Source: JASGIT01 sp047601665
GTDB lineage: Bacteria; Pseudomonadota; Gammaproteobacteria; Burkholderiales; Burkholderiaceae_C
Assembly (NCBI GenBank): GCA_047601665.1
Contig: JASGIT010000001.1
Span: forward strand, 4,402,001-4,466,000
Length of the DNA: 64,000 nt
Reading direction: 5' to 3'
Below, piece by piece: positions 1 to 7,823 of the stretch; within the stretch, counting starts at the first letter, position 1, and every line of letters starts with the position of its first letter. The notes below the pieces were generated by a model. The model was not told the DNA's origin and made no database searches. It saw only the letters and a list, made by a program, of their open reading frames with translations. Position numbers and translations under genes: made by a program.

Positions 1-423
1 AAGCAGAGCAAGGGAACCAAATATCCCTTGGTTCTGCATGCTGCGAATGCTTACCTCAAGGACTCGACAAGTGCTCACCTTAAAGCCTTCTTCTTGGCGT
101 TGAAGGCCAACCCTGAAACGTATGCCTATCGTCGTGATCTGCTGTATCGCTTCCTCAACGTGCTGAAGATTCACATTGACGGTGGCGGGGCAACGCTGAC
201 GGACGCGGCAAACCTATACCAACGCGACATGAGGCACACGGGAAGACCGATCAGCCATCGCAAGCTCATCGGCACAACGCTGCTGGTGAAGGGGCTTGAG
301 TACGACCATGCAGTCATCCTCGACGCAGACACTCTGGACGCGAAGGATCTGTATGTTGCAATGACCCGTGGCGCCAAGACCCTGACCATAATAGGCGAGC
401 AATGGCACCTGCCGGCAAGGTAA
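1..423 (+). CDS. UvrD/Rep-type helicase, C-terminal end (partial)
   Basis: The reading frame is open from the first base, so the gene begins outside the window and only about 140 C-terminal residues are present. They contain the superfamily I helicase motif V region (GTTLLVKGLEYDHAVIL) and motif VI (LYVAMTRGAKTLTIIG), the arginine-bearing ATPase motif typical of UvrD C-terminal domains. The protein should couple ATP hydrolysis to DNA strand separation in the cytoplasm. The next gene starts 4 bp after the stop, so the two are almost surely cotranscribed. Because the N-terminus is missing I cannot say whether it is a housekeeping helicase or a defence helicase. Confidence 0.8.
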   Translation, partial: KQSKGTKYPLVLHAANAYLKDSTSAHLKAFFLALKANPETYAYRRDLLYRFLNVLKIHIDGGGATLTDAANLYQRDMRHTGRPISHRKLIGTTLLVKGLEYDHAVILDADTLDAKDLYVAMTRGAKTLTIIGEQWHLPAR

Positions 424-427
424 CGAC

Positions 428-1090
428 ATGACCAAGAAGCTATTGCTGGTTGATCTGGAGAACAAGCACAAGGTTGACCTGTCGCCACTAGACGAGAGCT
501 TTAGGGCCATCATTTTTGTGGGTGCGAACCAGAACCCGCCCAAGGCCGCGAAGAAGCCCACGACGACACATAGGTTCAGTCGTGTGGACTTTTTGAAGAT
601 CTCAGGGGCAGGCAAGAACGCCTTGGACTTTCACATTGCATTTGAGCTGGGACGGACCTTTGAGACGGCACCAGACACTGAATGCTTTGTGCTCAGTAGT
701 GACAAAGGTTTTGATCCGCTGCTCAATCACCTGAACGCCAGCGGTATGAGTTGCCGACGGGTAGAGAGCATTGCAGAGCTTGCGGCTGCTACTGTTGTGC
801 CGCTCGTGGCTCATGACCAAGTGGTGTGCCCGTACTGCAAGAGGGCCAGCACGATTGAGCACCACGGTGGTTACTGGTGCAGCAACTGTGGAAGGTTCGC
901 CACAGCGCCAGATCCGAGCCTTCTGCCGTCAAACCAGAAGGGCTACAGGGAGCCTAGACGCAACAGATACGAGGACAGCGCCATCTACTCCGAATGCGGC
1001 TGGTGCCACCAGCGAACTGACATGACGGGTGGCATCTACGACGACGGTGAATGGATGTGTGGGGGCTGCATTGCTAGATATGCAAGATAG
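428..1090 (+). CDS. PIN-like nuclease protein with two zinc ribbons
   Basis: A 220-aa protein. The N-terminal half looks like a PIN/NYN-type metal-dependent nuclease fold: acidic residues in LLLVDLEN (about residue 9), in NALDFHIAFELG (about 65) and in VLSSDKGFDPLL (about 90) sit where PIN domains place their metal ligands. The C-terminal third has two treble-clef or zinc-ribbon modules, CPYC..CSNC (about 135-155) and CGWC..CGGC (about 188-215), probably for nucleic acid binding. It follows the helicase gene after 4 bp, which suggests a two-gene unit combining a helicase with a nuclease. A defence role is inference only; an RNA-processing role is equally possible. Confidence 0.65.
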   Translation: MTKKLLLVDLENKHKVDLSPLDESFRAIIFVGANQNPPKAAKKPTTTHRFSRVDFLKISGAGKNALDFHIAFELGRTFETAPDTECFVLSSDKGFDPLLNHLNASGMSCRRVESIAELAAATVVPLVAHDQVVCPYCKRASTIEHHGGYWCSNCGRFATAPDPSLLPSNQKGYREPRRNRYEDSAIYSECGWCHQRTDMTGGIYDDGEWMCGGCIARYAR

Positions 1091-1408
1091 TCAGGAGCAG
1101 TCTCCTTGGCTTAGAAAACTTCGCCTTTGAACGTCTGCTGCTGAGCAGATCTGTCACTGCTTTGCCGATGGGTGAGCGGCTGTTGTCAGCCTGAAGTCGT
1201 CACATTGGGACAGCCTACTCTTGGTCGCTTGCAGGCAGGGGTAGCTTCCAGCGCATGGTAAGGATGCTTGGCACGCCCGGAGGCGCTGATTGAGTCCATG
1301 CAGGGGCGTAGCAGCCAGGGCGTTTCCAGTGAGGGAATCAAGGGCTGCGTTGCACTCCAGCCACTCATCCAGATCGAAAAGCAAGCGCTACTCTTGCGGA
1401 AAGACGAA
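1091..1408. other. Intergenic stretch left of the IS66 element, no gene supported
   Basis: About 320 bp between the PIN-like gene and the IS66 target duplication. Short minus-strand frames exist but show no recognisable motif, ribosome binding site or start context, and they run into the IS end. I see no gene here. Confidence 0.5.
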
Positions 1409-1416
1409 GGACAGCT
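1409..1416. repeat. Target-site duplication, left copy (GGACAGCT)
   Basis: The 8 bp GGACAGCT immediately left of the IS66 terminal repeat recurs exactly at 3995-4002 to the right of the other end. Eight bp is the duplication length known for IS66-family elements, so this marks a clean insertion with no later rearrangement of its ends. Confidence 0.92.
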
Positions 1417-1441
1417 GTGAGCGTCCAGTCGCCCCATCTTG
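1417..1441 (+). repeat. IS66 left terminal inverted repeat
   Basis: Reads GTGAGCGTCCAGTCGCC... inward; it matches the reverse complement of 3970-3994 at 21 of 25 positions, with the first 12 identical. Confidence 0.85.
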
Positions 1442-1493
1442 AATACTGACCGGCGGCATAGGAGTCTCGTGTCCACTAACTCTTGGTGGACAC

Positions 1494-1895
1494 GTGAACA
1501 CTATTTCCGATCAACAAGGCAGCCCGCGTCGGCGGCGTCGCCTACACAGCGATGAATTCAAAGCCGATGCCGTGGCCAGTTGCATGCAACCCGGCATGTC
1601 AATGGCGGCCGTGGCGCTGGCCCACGGCGTCAATGCCAACCTGCTGCGCCGTTGGGTCCGCGAGGCCGAGCTGAGGCCGCCGGGCATCGCCCCGGACAAA
1701 CCCGCCGCTTGTGACATCGACACTCCAGAGGCCAAGCCGTTGTTCGTCCCCGTGAGCCTGCCGCCACCGGTTGCAGCAGCACCGGTCGCCGACATCCACA
1801 TTGAGCTGCAGCGTGGTGCCACAGCGATCATCGTCACTTGGCCAGCCAGCGCCGCCAGTGAATGCGCCGCCTGGATGCGTGAGCTGCTGCGGTGA
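1494..1895 (+). CDS. tnpA: IS66 family TnpA (accessory protein)
   Basis: A 133-aa protein starting at GTG 1494. The N-terminal half is a helix-turn-helix of the IS66 Orf1 type (RRRLHSDEFKADAVASCMQ followed by VALAHGVNANLLRRWVREAE), like the IS3/IS66 accessory DNA-binding proteins. It is thought to be needed with TnpB for transposition, although its exact role in the family is unsettled. Its last codons overlap the tnpB start by 4 bp, so translation is probably coupled. Length is normal for the family and there is no damage. Confidence 0.9.
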   Translation: MNTISDQQGSPRRRRRLHSDEFKADAVASCMQPGMSMAAVALAHGVNANLLRRWVREAELRPPGIAPDKPAACDIDTPEAKPLFVPVSLPPPVAAAPVADIHIELQRGATAIIVTWPASAASECAAWMRELLR

Positions 1896-2233
1896 TCCGC
1901 ATCGACGCGATGTGGCTGGCGGTCGAGCCCATCGACATGCGCGCCGGTGCCGACCGGCTGCTCGCACGCGTGGTGCAGGTCTTCGGCGCCGCCCAGGCCT
2001 ACCACGGCTACCTCTTCGCCAACGCTCGCGGCACCCGAATCAAACTGCTCGTGCACGACGGCTTCGGCGTGTGGTGCGCCGCGCGTCGCCTCAACGCAGG
2101 CCACTTCACCTGGGCCATGGTTACCTCGGGCGGTCCTACCGCGCTAGAACTTGGGCGCGCTCAGTTCGACGCGCTGGTGCTTGGCCTGCCTTGGCAGCGT
2201 CTCCCAGAGCTGCAGCGCATCTGCCGGGCATGA
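1892..2233 (+). CDS. tnpB: IS66 family TnpB (accessory protein)
   Basis: A 113-aa protein with the diagnostic IS66 Orf2 pattern: IDMRAGADRLLARVVQVFG, YHGYLFANARGTRIKLLVHDGFGVWCAARRLNAGHFTW. The start overlaps the tnpA stop (1892-1895). Known in this family as TnpB, required for IS66 transposition but without a settled biochemical activity. Full length and undamaged. Confidence 0.92.
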   Translation: MIRIDAMWLAVEPIDMRAGADRLLARVVQVFGAAQAYHGYLFANARGTRIKLLVHDGFGVWCAARRLNAGHFTWAMVTSGGPTALELGRAQFDALVLGLPWQRLPELQRICRA

Positions 2234-2301
2234 CGGCCGTGCGCTGACAACGGCAGTTGTGCCAATGGTGCTGCCCGGCCGTGCCTGGCACGATGCCAGC
2301 C

Positions 2302-3951
2302 ATGCTCGACCTGCGCGACCTCAAGGCCCATGACCTGCAAGGTCTGTCGCCCGATGACATCGCGGCGCTTGCCCGGCAGATGCTCCAATGCATTGAGCAG
2401 CAGGCTGGCGAGTTGCAGCAGAAGGATCAAGAGATCAAGCGCAAGGACCGCGAGATCGTGCTGCGTGAGGCCAAGCTGGAGAAGGTGCAGTTCGAGCTGG
2501 CACGCCTGAAGCGCTGGAAGTTCGGCGCCAAGACCGAGGCCATGAGCGCCGACCAGCGGCGCCTGTTCGAGGAGACCCTGGCCGAGGACGAGGCCGGCCT
2601 GCAGGCCCAACTCGATGCACTGCGCGCGCAGGCCGCGCGAGCCGGCCAGGGCACACCCCCGAAGCCCCCTCCGCGCCGGCCGCGGCGCCAAGCGCTGCCC
2701 GAGCACCTGCGTCGCGTCGAGCACCGTCACGAGCCTGCAGACACCACCTGCCAGAGCGAGGGCTGCGGCCGCCCTATGGTGCGCATCGGCGAAGACGTCA
2801 GCGAGCGGCTGGACGTAGTACCAGCCGAGTTCTTCGTGCACCGCCACATCTACGGCAAGTGGGCCTGCCGCTGCTGCCAAGTGTTGAAGCAGCAGCCCAC
2901 CGTCCCCGAGATCATTGACGCGGGCCTGCCCGCCAGCGGGCTGCTGGCCCATACGCTCATCAGCCGCTTCGCCGACCACCTGCCGTACTACCGGCAAGAG
3001 GCGATCAACGCGAGGGCTGGCTTGCATACTCCACGCTCCACGCTCGCCAGTTGGGCCGGCCAGGCCGGCGCGGCCCTGGAGCCGCTGTACGAAGCGCAAA
3101 AGCGCTTCGTGCTCGCCAGCCGGGTGCTGCACGCCGACGAGACGCCGGTAGCGCTCCTGGATCCCGGCGCCGGCAAGACTCGCAAAGCCTATGTGTGGGC
3201 CTATGCCCGCAGCCACCATGATCCGACACCGGGCGTGGTCTACGAGTTTGTCCGCGGACGCGCAGCGCAGTACCCACGCGCCTTCCTGGCAGGGGACGAG
3301 CGCGCTGGGCTGCCCGCTTGGCAGGGCACGTTGCTGACCGACCGCTACGGCGCCTACGACCCGGTGCTCGACGAGCGGCTGTACCCAGGCCGCAAGGCAG
3401 CCGCATGTGTGGCACACGCCAGGCGAAAGTTCGACGAGCTCGCCAAGGCCGGCACCAGCGCCGTGGGCGAGGAGGCGATACAGCGCTTCGCAGGCATCTA
3501 CGCGGTCGAACGTGAACTCATCGGCCTGAGCGATGAGGGGCGGCGCAGCGGGCGGCAGGCACTGGCCCGGCCACTATGGGAGCAGCTCGGCGCCTGGCTG
3601 CAACTGGAGCGCCGGCGCGTGGCCGACGGGGGCTCGACGGCTGCGGCCATCGACTACACGCTCAAGCACTGGGCGGCACTCACGCATCACCTCGATGACG
3701 GCGCGGTGCCGATCGACAACAACCACCTGGAGCGCCAGATCAAGCCCTGGGCGATGGGGCGCAAAGCCTGGATGTTCGTGGGTAGCGAACTGGCCGGGCA
3801 ACGCGCGGCGGTGGTAATGAGCTTGGTGCAGTCCGCCCGCATGTGTGGCCGCGAGCCCTGGGCCTACCTGCGTGATGTTCTGCAGCGGCTGCCGACTCAG
3901 CTCAACAGCCGCATTGAAGATCTGCTGCCGCATCGCTGGCAACCCGCCTGA
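2302..3951 (+). CDS. tnpC: IS66 family TnpC transposase (DDE)
   Basis: About 549 aa from ATG 2302 (MLDLRDLKAHDL); an in-frame ATG at 2293 is also possible. Order of parts: an N-terminal coiled-coil leucine-rich region (residues about 20-75), a zinc-binding segment (CQSEGCG..CRCC), then the DDE transposase core with HADETPVALL (first Asp), TLLTDRYGAYDPVL (second Asp) and DNNHLERQIKPWAMGRKAW (Glu). This is the catalytic protein that cuts and joins the element ends. It is intact, and with the matching ends and target duplication the element looks functional. Confidence 0.95.
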   Translation: MLDLRDLKAHDLQGLSPDDIAALARQMLQCIEQQAGELQQKDQEIKRKDREIVLREAKLEKVQFELARLKRWKFGAKTEAMSADQRRLFEETLAEDEAGLQAQLDALRAQAARAGQGTPPKPPPRRPRRQALPEHLRRVEHRHEPADTTCQSEGCGRPMVRIGEDVSERLDVVPAEFFVHRHIYGKWACRCCQVLKQQPTVPEIIDAGLPASGLLAHTLISRFADHLPYYRQEAINARAGLHTPRSTLASWAGQAGAALEPLYEAQKRFVLASRVLHADETPVALLDPGAGKTRKAYVWAYARSHHDPTPGVVYEFVRGRAAQYPRAFLAGDERAGLPAWQGTLLTDRYGAYDPVLDERLYPGRKAAACVAHARRKFDELAKAGTSAVGEEAIQRFAGIYAVERELIGLSDEGRRSGRQALARPLWEQLGAWLQLERRRVADGGSTAAAIDYTLKHWAALTHHLDDGAVPIDNNHLERQIKPWAMGRKAWMFVGSELAGQRAAVVMSLVQSARMCGREPWAYLRDVLQRLPTQLNSRIEDLLPHRWQPA

Positions 3952-3969
3952 CACGCGAGCCGCCCGCCA

Positions 3970-3994
3970 CAAGGTGGACCGGCTGGACGCTCAC
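3970..3994 (-). repeat. IS66 right terminal inverted repeat
   Basis: Ends CTGGACGCTCAC on the plus strand, the inverse of the left end; 21 of 25 positions match. It is followed immediately by the target duplication at 3995-4002. Confidence 0.85.
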
Positions 3995-4002
3995 GGACAG
4001 CT
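3995..4002. repeat. Target-site duplication, right copy (GGACAGCT)
   Basis: Exact copy of 1409-1416, directly abutting the IS66 right end. Confidence 0.92.
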
Positions 4003-4108
4003 TGCATGACATGTTCGCTATTTAAGTCAGGAAATTGTGATTCCGTCCACAATAGCGAAATAATGTTATGGCTAGCTAGGATTCCGTCAAATGGTCGCCT
4101 TTGGGTTG

Positions 4109-4898
4109 TCAGCCCGTCGGAACGCTGTAGCGCTTGAACAGAGCCTCAAAGAACGTCTTCACGTCAGCCTTCGCCGTCGGCACTTGCAGCTCCGCGGCCC
4201 CGAAACGAAAGACTTCATAGCCGGTAAGCTTCAGTTCGCGATCACCCTTGGCCAGATTCGACACCACAACTGTGCAGCGGCTCGTTGACGCAGGCGACGA
4301 AATGGTGTTGCGCTGCCTCATCCGGGCGCACGTCGGCCGAAGCCAGCCCCTCCAAGAACAGAACGAAGCGCCGGTCGGAGGCTTCATACGCACCCAACTG
4401 GTCGAATAACACTTCGGCTGGCCAGTCCTCCGGGTTGCGATGGACATGCTGCTGAATCTCTGCGCGCAATCCCGAGGGCTTTCCGCCCAGCGAGTGCATC
4501 CAGTCATCGGCATCCAGAATCCACAGGCGCTCCAGCAGATCGTCGAACCGGCGAGCATCCCCATACAGCTCTTCGCTATTGAGCCTGCGCGCGACCTCGC
4601 GCCGGTATCGTTTCGGGATGGGCGGGGACGCGCTGTCGTTCCAGAGGATGTCCTGAATCTGGTTGCGCGTGGTGGCATTGGGCGGGTGGCGGATCAGCAG
4701 TTTGCGGGCCACTGCAGGCAACTCGGTATCCGCAAGTGCATTGAAGCTGGCCGTCATTCGTTCCCGCTTGGAGCCATCATCTGGAGGCACGGGTAGTCCC
4801 AGCTCTTCGCAGAATGTTGGCAACATGGTGTGTGTGCCAGCATCCTTCAGGCCGGTTACCAGGGGCTCCAACAAGTTGCGAAGTTGCGCGTAGTCCAT
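4109..4898 (-). pseudogene. Third gene of AbiE-like cassette, nuclease-like, broken by internal deletion
   Basis: The start is ATG 4898 (MDYAQLRNLLEPLV), 11 bp after the preceding stop. The first ~220 residues are open in one frame as far as VNEPLHSCGVE; the sequence then continues only in another frame as VSNLAKGDRELKLTGYEVFRFGAAELQ to the stop at 4109. From memory, proteins with this N-terminal region are about 400 aa and end in a restriction-endonuclease-like domain whose last strand and helix read like ELKLxGYEVxRFGAAEL. The middle of that domain, with any catalytic residues, is missing here, and the join also shifts frame. The call as an AbiJ-like or PD-(D/E)XK-type protein is tentative; the damage is directly visible. 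Confidence 0.6.
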
Positions 4899-4909
4899 GA
4901 GGCCGTGAC

Positions 4910-5730
4910 TCAACCTCGCAGCGCCATCGCGCGTAGCAGCGCATCGACCTGCCCGAACGCATCCTGTTGCCACTGTTCGGGCGTGCGATCACCCAGCGCA
5001 TGTGTGTCTTCGACGAAGCGCCTCACGCAGGTGGGGCCATGCCCCTCGAAGGCGTCGAACTTCTCGGCGATGTGCCGGAAGCCGCGCTCGCCGCTTGCAT
5101 GCCCCAGCAGTGGGCGACATTCCTGGGCCAGCGCCTCAATACCACCAGGGTAGCTCCGCACACAGTAGTAAATGTCGTAGGCGTCCTTCTGCTTGTAGCG
5201 ACCGGCCAGTGCATGGCCCTTCATTGCCAGCAAAGCGGGGATGGAGCACACCGCGATCTCCACGCGGTTCGTCCCCCCGTCCGGCATCGGCCCCGCCACA
5301 GCCACCAGTTGGTAGAACCGCATCGCCAGGTCGGCACCATCTGCCCGTTGCACGGCGAAGTCGCTGATTAGGGGCGGATTGTTCTTGACGATCACCGCGT
5401 CGCGCGGCATCAGGAAATCGACCATGACGTCGATCGCTTCCCCGCCATCTCGCACCGGAACCTGGCGAACCAGTTGGAAGCGCCGAAATCCTTCGCGCTG
5501 GGCGTATCCATGGCTTTGAAGCGCACCGATCAGGGTCGCGTACCGACGTGGGGCATGTCCTCGTTGCCCAGCAATAGCCAGGGAACCGCGCCGCCAATGA
5601 TGGCGAACTTGCCCCTGAAACTACCCAGAATCTGGCCAATCTCAATCAACACGGACTTCACGGCCGCGGTCGTGCGATCGTCATATTCGGCGGCTGACTG
5701 TGGTTCCTGTGGTGGTGTCATTTGAGCCAT
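4910..5730 (-). pseudogene. AbiEii-like nucleotidyltransferase, broken by a short internal deletion
   Basis: Starts at ATG 5730 (or 5721), overlapping the stop of the upstream AbiEi-like gene. The first frame reads ...KFAIIGGAVPWLLLGNEDMPHVGTR and then stops; the second frame resumes with LIGALQSHGYAQREGFRRFQLVRQ and runs to the stop at 4910, containing IDVMVDFLMPRDA and a C-terminal helical part. In this nucleotidyltransferase group the GG motif is normally followed by a DxD metal-binding motif; exactly that stretch is absent at the join, so even a corrected frame would lack catalytic aspartates. The sequence GTACGCGACCCTG at the join would fit a deletion between short repeats (inference). 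The intact relative in this window is at 42479-43378. Confidence 0.7.
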
Positions 5731-6779
5731 GAGAGTCTTTCCTGGCGCAAGTGGTCGGCGGCCTCGGCGCCGCGTTCGCCGGCAATGGAGAGGTCGAGGT
5801 AGGTCTGAACCGGGCTCGTGCAAACCGCGCCCGGTGCGGGTTCAACGGTGTCGGCGAACAATCCTGTGTCTTTCGGTACGGTGACGGCCACGTTCTCGCC
5901 CTTCACGGCAGGCGCGAGCTTCAGCGCTGCCTGGAGTTTGCGCAGACCATCCTCGTCGGCGAAGAAGTAGTGCGTGCCAGTGCGCCCGTAAGGAGCAAGC
6001 CACTGCGCTGCCGAGAACGATGCGAAGGCAGCATGCCCAGGACCGTCTTCGGCGCTCAGTGCGCTGCGGGCAGCGTCTTCGAGCGCGCTGCCATGCAAAG
6101 GCGTGTAGAACCGCAGCCGCTCACCTGGCGGTGCTGTGTAGCTGTCCCGCCATGCGTCCAGCAGGGCGTCGGGCGCCGAGAGGACGAGGCCGTCGTCCGA
6201 GGCGCGTGCCCATTCCCGGTCAATCAAGCCGGTGCGCACATTGCTGACGTGCCCCAAGCTGACCCCGGAAATGTCCGACAACTCGGTGACGCGCCAAGCA
6301 CGGCTTGGCTCGCGCAGCATGGCGCGCAAAACCTGGGCCGACTTCGGCCTGAACAACGACTTGAGTTCGCGTTGCTCCGCGACAGGCTTGTCCGTCACCA
6401 TGCGCTCGATGAACACGCCGCGGAAGGCGATCCGTGCGTTTCCTTCCAGGTCGAGATAGCCGACCCCCTTCTCTTCGCACAGTTGCCTTACCGCAGGTGA
6501 GATATAGGGGGCGATGAAGACGGGCGTTGCCTCGGGAGTTCGCTGCGCGACGTAGTTCCGCAGTTCCAGCAGCGCGGACCGGGCATACCGCGGTTGCCCG
6601 TTCGACTTGTACTCGCAGATGAGCAAATGCTGCCGCCCGTCCACGCGCAGCCGGGCGATCAGGTCCGGCTCCCAGTCGTCGGACACGGCTTCGGCTTCGA
6701 TCCCTTCAACCTGAAGGATCGGGATCTTTTCAAGCAAACGGCGCAGCGCCTCACCAGCCCGAGCCTCAGCCTCTTTCAT
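5718..6779 (-). CDS. AbiEi-like antitoxin/autorepressor, intact
   Basis: About 353 aa from ATG 6779 (MKEAEARAGEALRRLLE). Upstream in-frame ATGs at 6800 and 6818 exist, but using them would place the conserved palindrome at 6791-6810 inside the gene. The N-terminal ~150 residues form a mixed domain (LLICEYKSNGQPRYARSALLELRNYV), then comes a winged helix-turn-helix (RVTELSDISGVSLGHVSNVRTGLIDREW) and a C-terminal alpha/beta region. This matches the AbiEi antitoxins of type IV systems, which repress their own operon. It overlaps the next gene by 13 bp. It is the only undamaged gene of its cassette. Confidence 0.7.
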   Translation of the reverse strand: MKEAEARAGEALRRLLEKIPILQVEGIEAEAVSDDWEPDLIARLRVDGRQHLLICEYKSNGQPRYARSALLELRNYVAQRTPEATPVFIAPYISPAVRQLCEEKGVGYLDLEGNARIAFRGVFIERMVTDKPVAEQRELKSLFRPKSAQVLRAMLREPSRAWRVTELSDISGVSLGHVSNVRTGLIDREWARASDDGLVLSAPDALLDAWRDSYTAPPGERLRFYTPLHGSALEDAARSALSAEDGPGHAAFASFSAAQWLAPYGRTGTHYFFADEDGLRKLQAALKLAPAVKGENVAVTVPKDTGLFADTVEPAPGAVCTSPVQTYLDLSIAGERGAEAADHLRQERLSWLK

Positions 6780-6790
6780 TGGATTGGCAT

Positions 6791-6810
6791 CTTTCAGCAT
6801 CCGCTGAAAG
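6791..6810. promoter_or_regulatory. Palindromic operator, proximal site of AbiEi-like gene
   Basis: CTTTCAGCATCCGCTGAAAG has perfect 8-bp arms around 4 bp. It lies 12-31 bp upstream of the chosen start at 6779 and has a close partner at 6858-6877. AbiEi proteins are known to repress their operon through paired inverted repeats, so this is probably its binding site. Confidence 0.7.
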
Positions 6811-6857
6811 TACCACAATTTTTGAAAAATATCGCCTAAATTTCACCTATAAGACCT

Positions 6858-6877
6858 ATTTCAACATCTGCTGAAAT
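6858..6877. promoter_or_regulatory. Palindromic operator, distal site of AbiEi-like gene
   Basis: ATTTCAACATCTGCTGAAAT repeats the proximal site with the same core (TTCA-C-ATC-GCTGAA). The two sites start 67 bp apart with a likely promoter in the A/T-rich stretch between them. Confidence 0.65.
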
Positions 6878-6958
6878 TCCTCCATAGAGTGAAGTTGACT
6901 GTAGACGAAAGGAGCAAAGACCGAGCTCCATGGAGCGGAAACCGCACTGTGCCTGTTA

Positions 6959-6974
6959 GAACCTGTTCACGATC
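6959..6974 (+). repeat. IS5-family element left inverted repeat
   Basis: GAACCTGTTCACGATC; pairs with 7778-7793 with one mismatch. Confidence 0.75.
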
Positions 6975-7000
6975 TTAGATATCACCGTGAGAATGCTGGG

Positions 7001-7784
7001 GTGCGCACGAAGAAGTACCCCAGCGACACGAGTCGCGAGCAGTTCGAGGTCATCCGGGCGATTCTGGAGAGTGGGCGCAAGAAGACCAAGCCGCGCACGG
7101 TTGATCTGTACGAAGTGTGGTGCGCGGTGCTGTACCTGCTGCGCACGGGCTGCCAGTGGCGCGCGCTGCACAGCGATTTTCCCAAGTGGCGCACGGTGCA
7201 TTCGTACTGGGCCCACTGGAGCCAGCCCGATGATCAGGGTGTCAGCCTGCTGGAGCAGGCCTTCAAAAAATCAGGTTGGCGCGGCCCGAGACTGGGGTGC
7301 AACGCCTGCAGCGCGTTCTTGATCGTGGACGCGCAGAGCGTGAAGAACACGGACACGGCAACGCTCAAGGGCTATGACGCGGGCAAGAAGGTCTCGGGCA
7401 TCAAGCGTCACATTGCGGTGGACACGCAAGGACTGCCGCACGCGGTGGCCGTGACCACGGCCGAGGTGACCGACCGCAAAGGAGCCTTGGCGGCGCTCAA
7501 GCGTTGCAAACCCGGCCTGAGCCCGGGGCAAAGCCTGCTGTGTGACAGCGGCTACGTGGGCCAGCCCTTCGCGCAGGGCGTCAAGGACATTGTGGGCGAG
7601 CACGTCACCGTGCAGATTGCCAAGCGTGGCGAACAAGGTCATGCCCAAGCGTTGGCTCGTCAAGCGCAGCTTTGCCTGGCTGGACAAGAACAGGCGGCCG
7701 TGGAAGAACTGCGAGCGGCTCCTGAACACCAGCTTGCAGTTCGTGCATCTGGATTTCTTGGCTCTGCTGATCAGGAGATCGTGA
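7001..7784 (+). pseudogene. IS5-family transposase, frameshifted
   Basis: Begins at GTG 7001 (RTKKYPSDTSREQFE). Recognisable parts are the N-terminal DUF4096-like region (DLYEVWCAVLYLLRTGCQWRAL) and the DDE core with LIVDAQSVKNTDT and LLCDSGYVG. After VTVQIAKRG (about 7630) the expected sequence continues only in the +1 frame as VMPKRWLVKRSFAWLDKNRRPWKN to the stop at 7784, containing the last acidic residue region. A few bases are lost at the frame change, so no full-length enzyme is made unless frameshifting occurs. Confidence 0.85.
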
Positions 7785-7793
7785 ACAGGCTCT
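7778..7793 (-). repeat. IS5-family element right inverted repeat
   Basis: GATCGTGAACAGGCTC, inverse of the left end with one mismatch, followed by TA. Confidence 0.75.
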
Positions 7794-7823
7794 AAGAAGT
7801 CCGCCGAGCCGCTGTCCGTGCAT

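Larger units (their letters stand above)
1417..3994 (+). mobile_element. Complete IS66-family insertion sequence, 2578 bp
   Basis: The element is bounded by imperfect inverted repeats (1417-1441 and 3970-3994, 21 of 25 matches, both beginning GTGAGCGTCCAG when read inward) and by a perfect 8-bp target duplication, GGACAGCT. It carries the three genes usual for IS66 (tnpA, tnpB, tnpC) in order, all open and with tnpA/tnpB overlapping by 4 bp. Length, gene content and duplication size all fit the family. The undamaged ends and genes suggest a recent insertion that may still be mobile. Confidence 0.95.
6959..7793 (+). mobile_element. IS5-family (IS1031/IS427-type) element with dead transposase, 835 bp
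   Basis: The ends 6959-6974 and 7778-7793 are inverted repeats matching at 15 of 16 positions (GAACCTGTTCACGATC against GAGCCTGTTCACGATC). Both are flanked by TA, as expected for elements of this group that target short TNA/TA sites. The single gene inside encodes an IS5-type transposase interrupted by a frameshift. The right end stops about 30 bp before the hypothetical gene at 7824. Confidence 0.8.

Noticed and set aside
1..1090. A Gabija system
   Set aside because: Gabija needs an OLD-family nuclease (GajA) before the helicase; the nuclease here is PIN-like, downstream and has zinc ribbons.
2161..3417. Long minus-strand frame opposite the IS66 transposase gene
   Set aside because: It is a shadow of tnpC: GC-rich third positions on the plus strand create it, and its translation is low-complexity without motifs.
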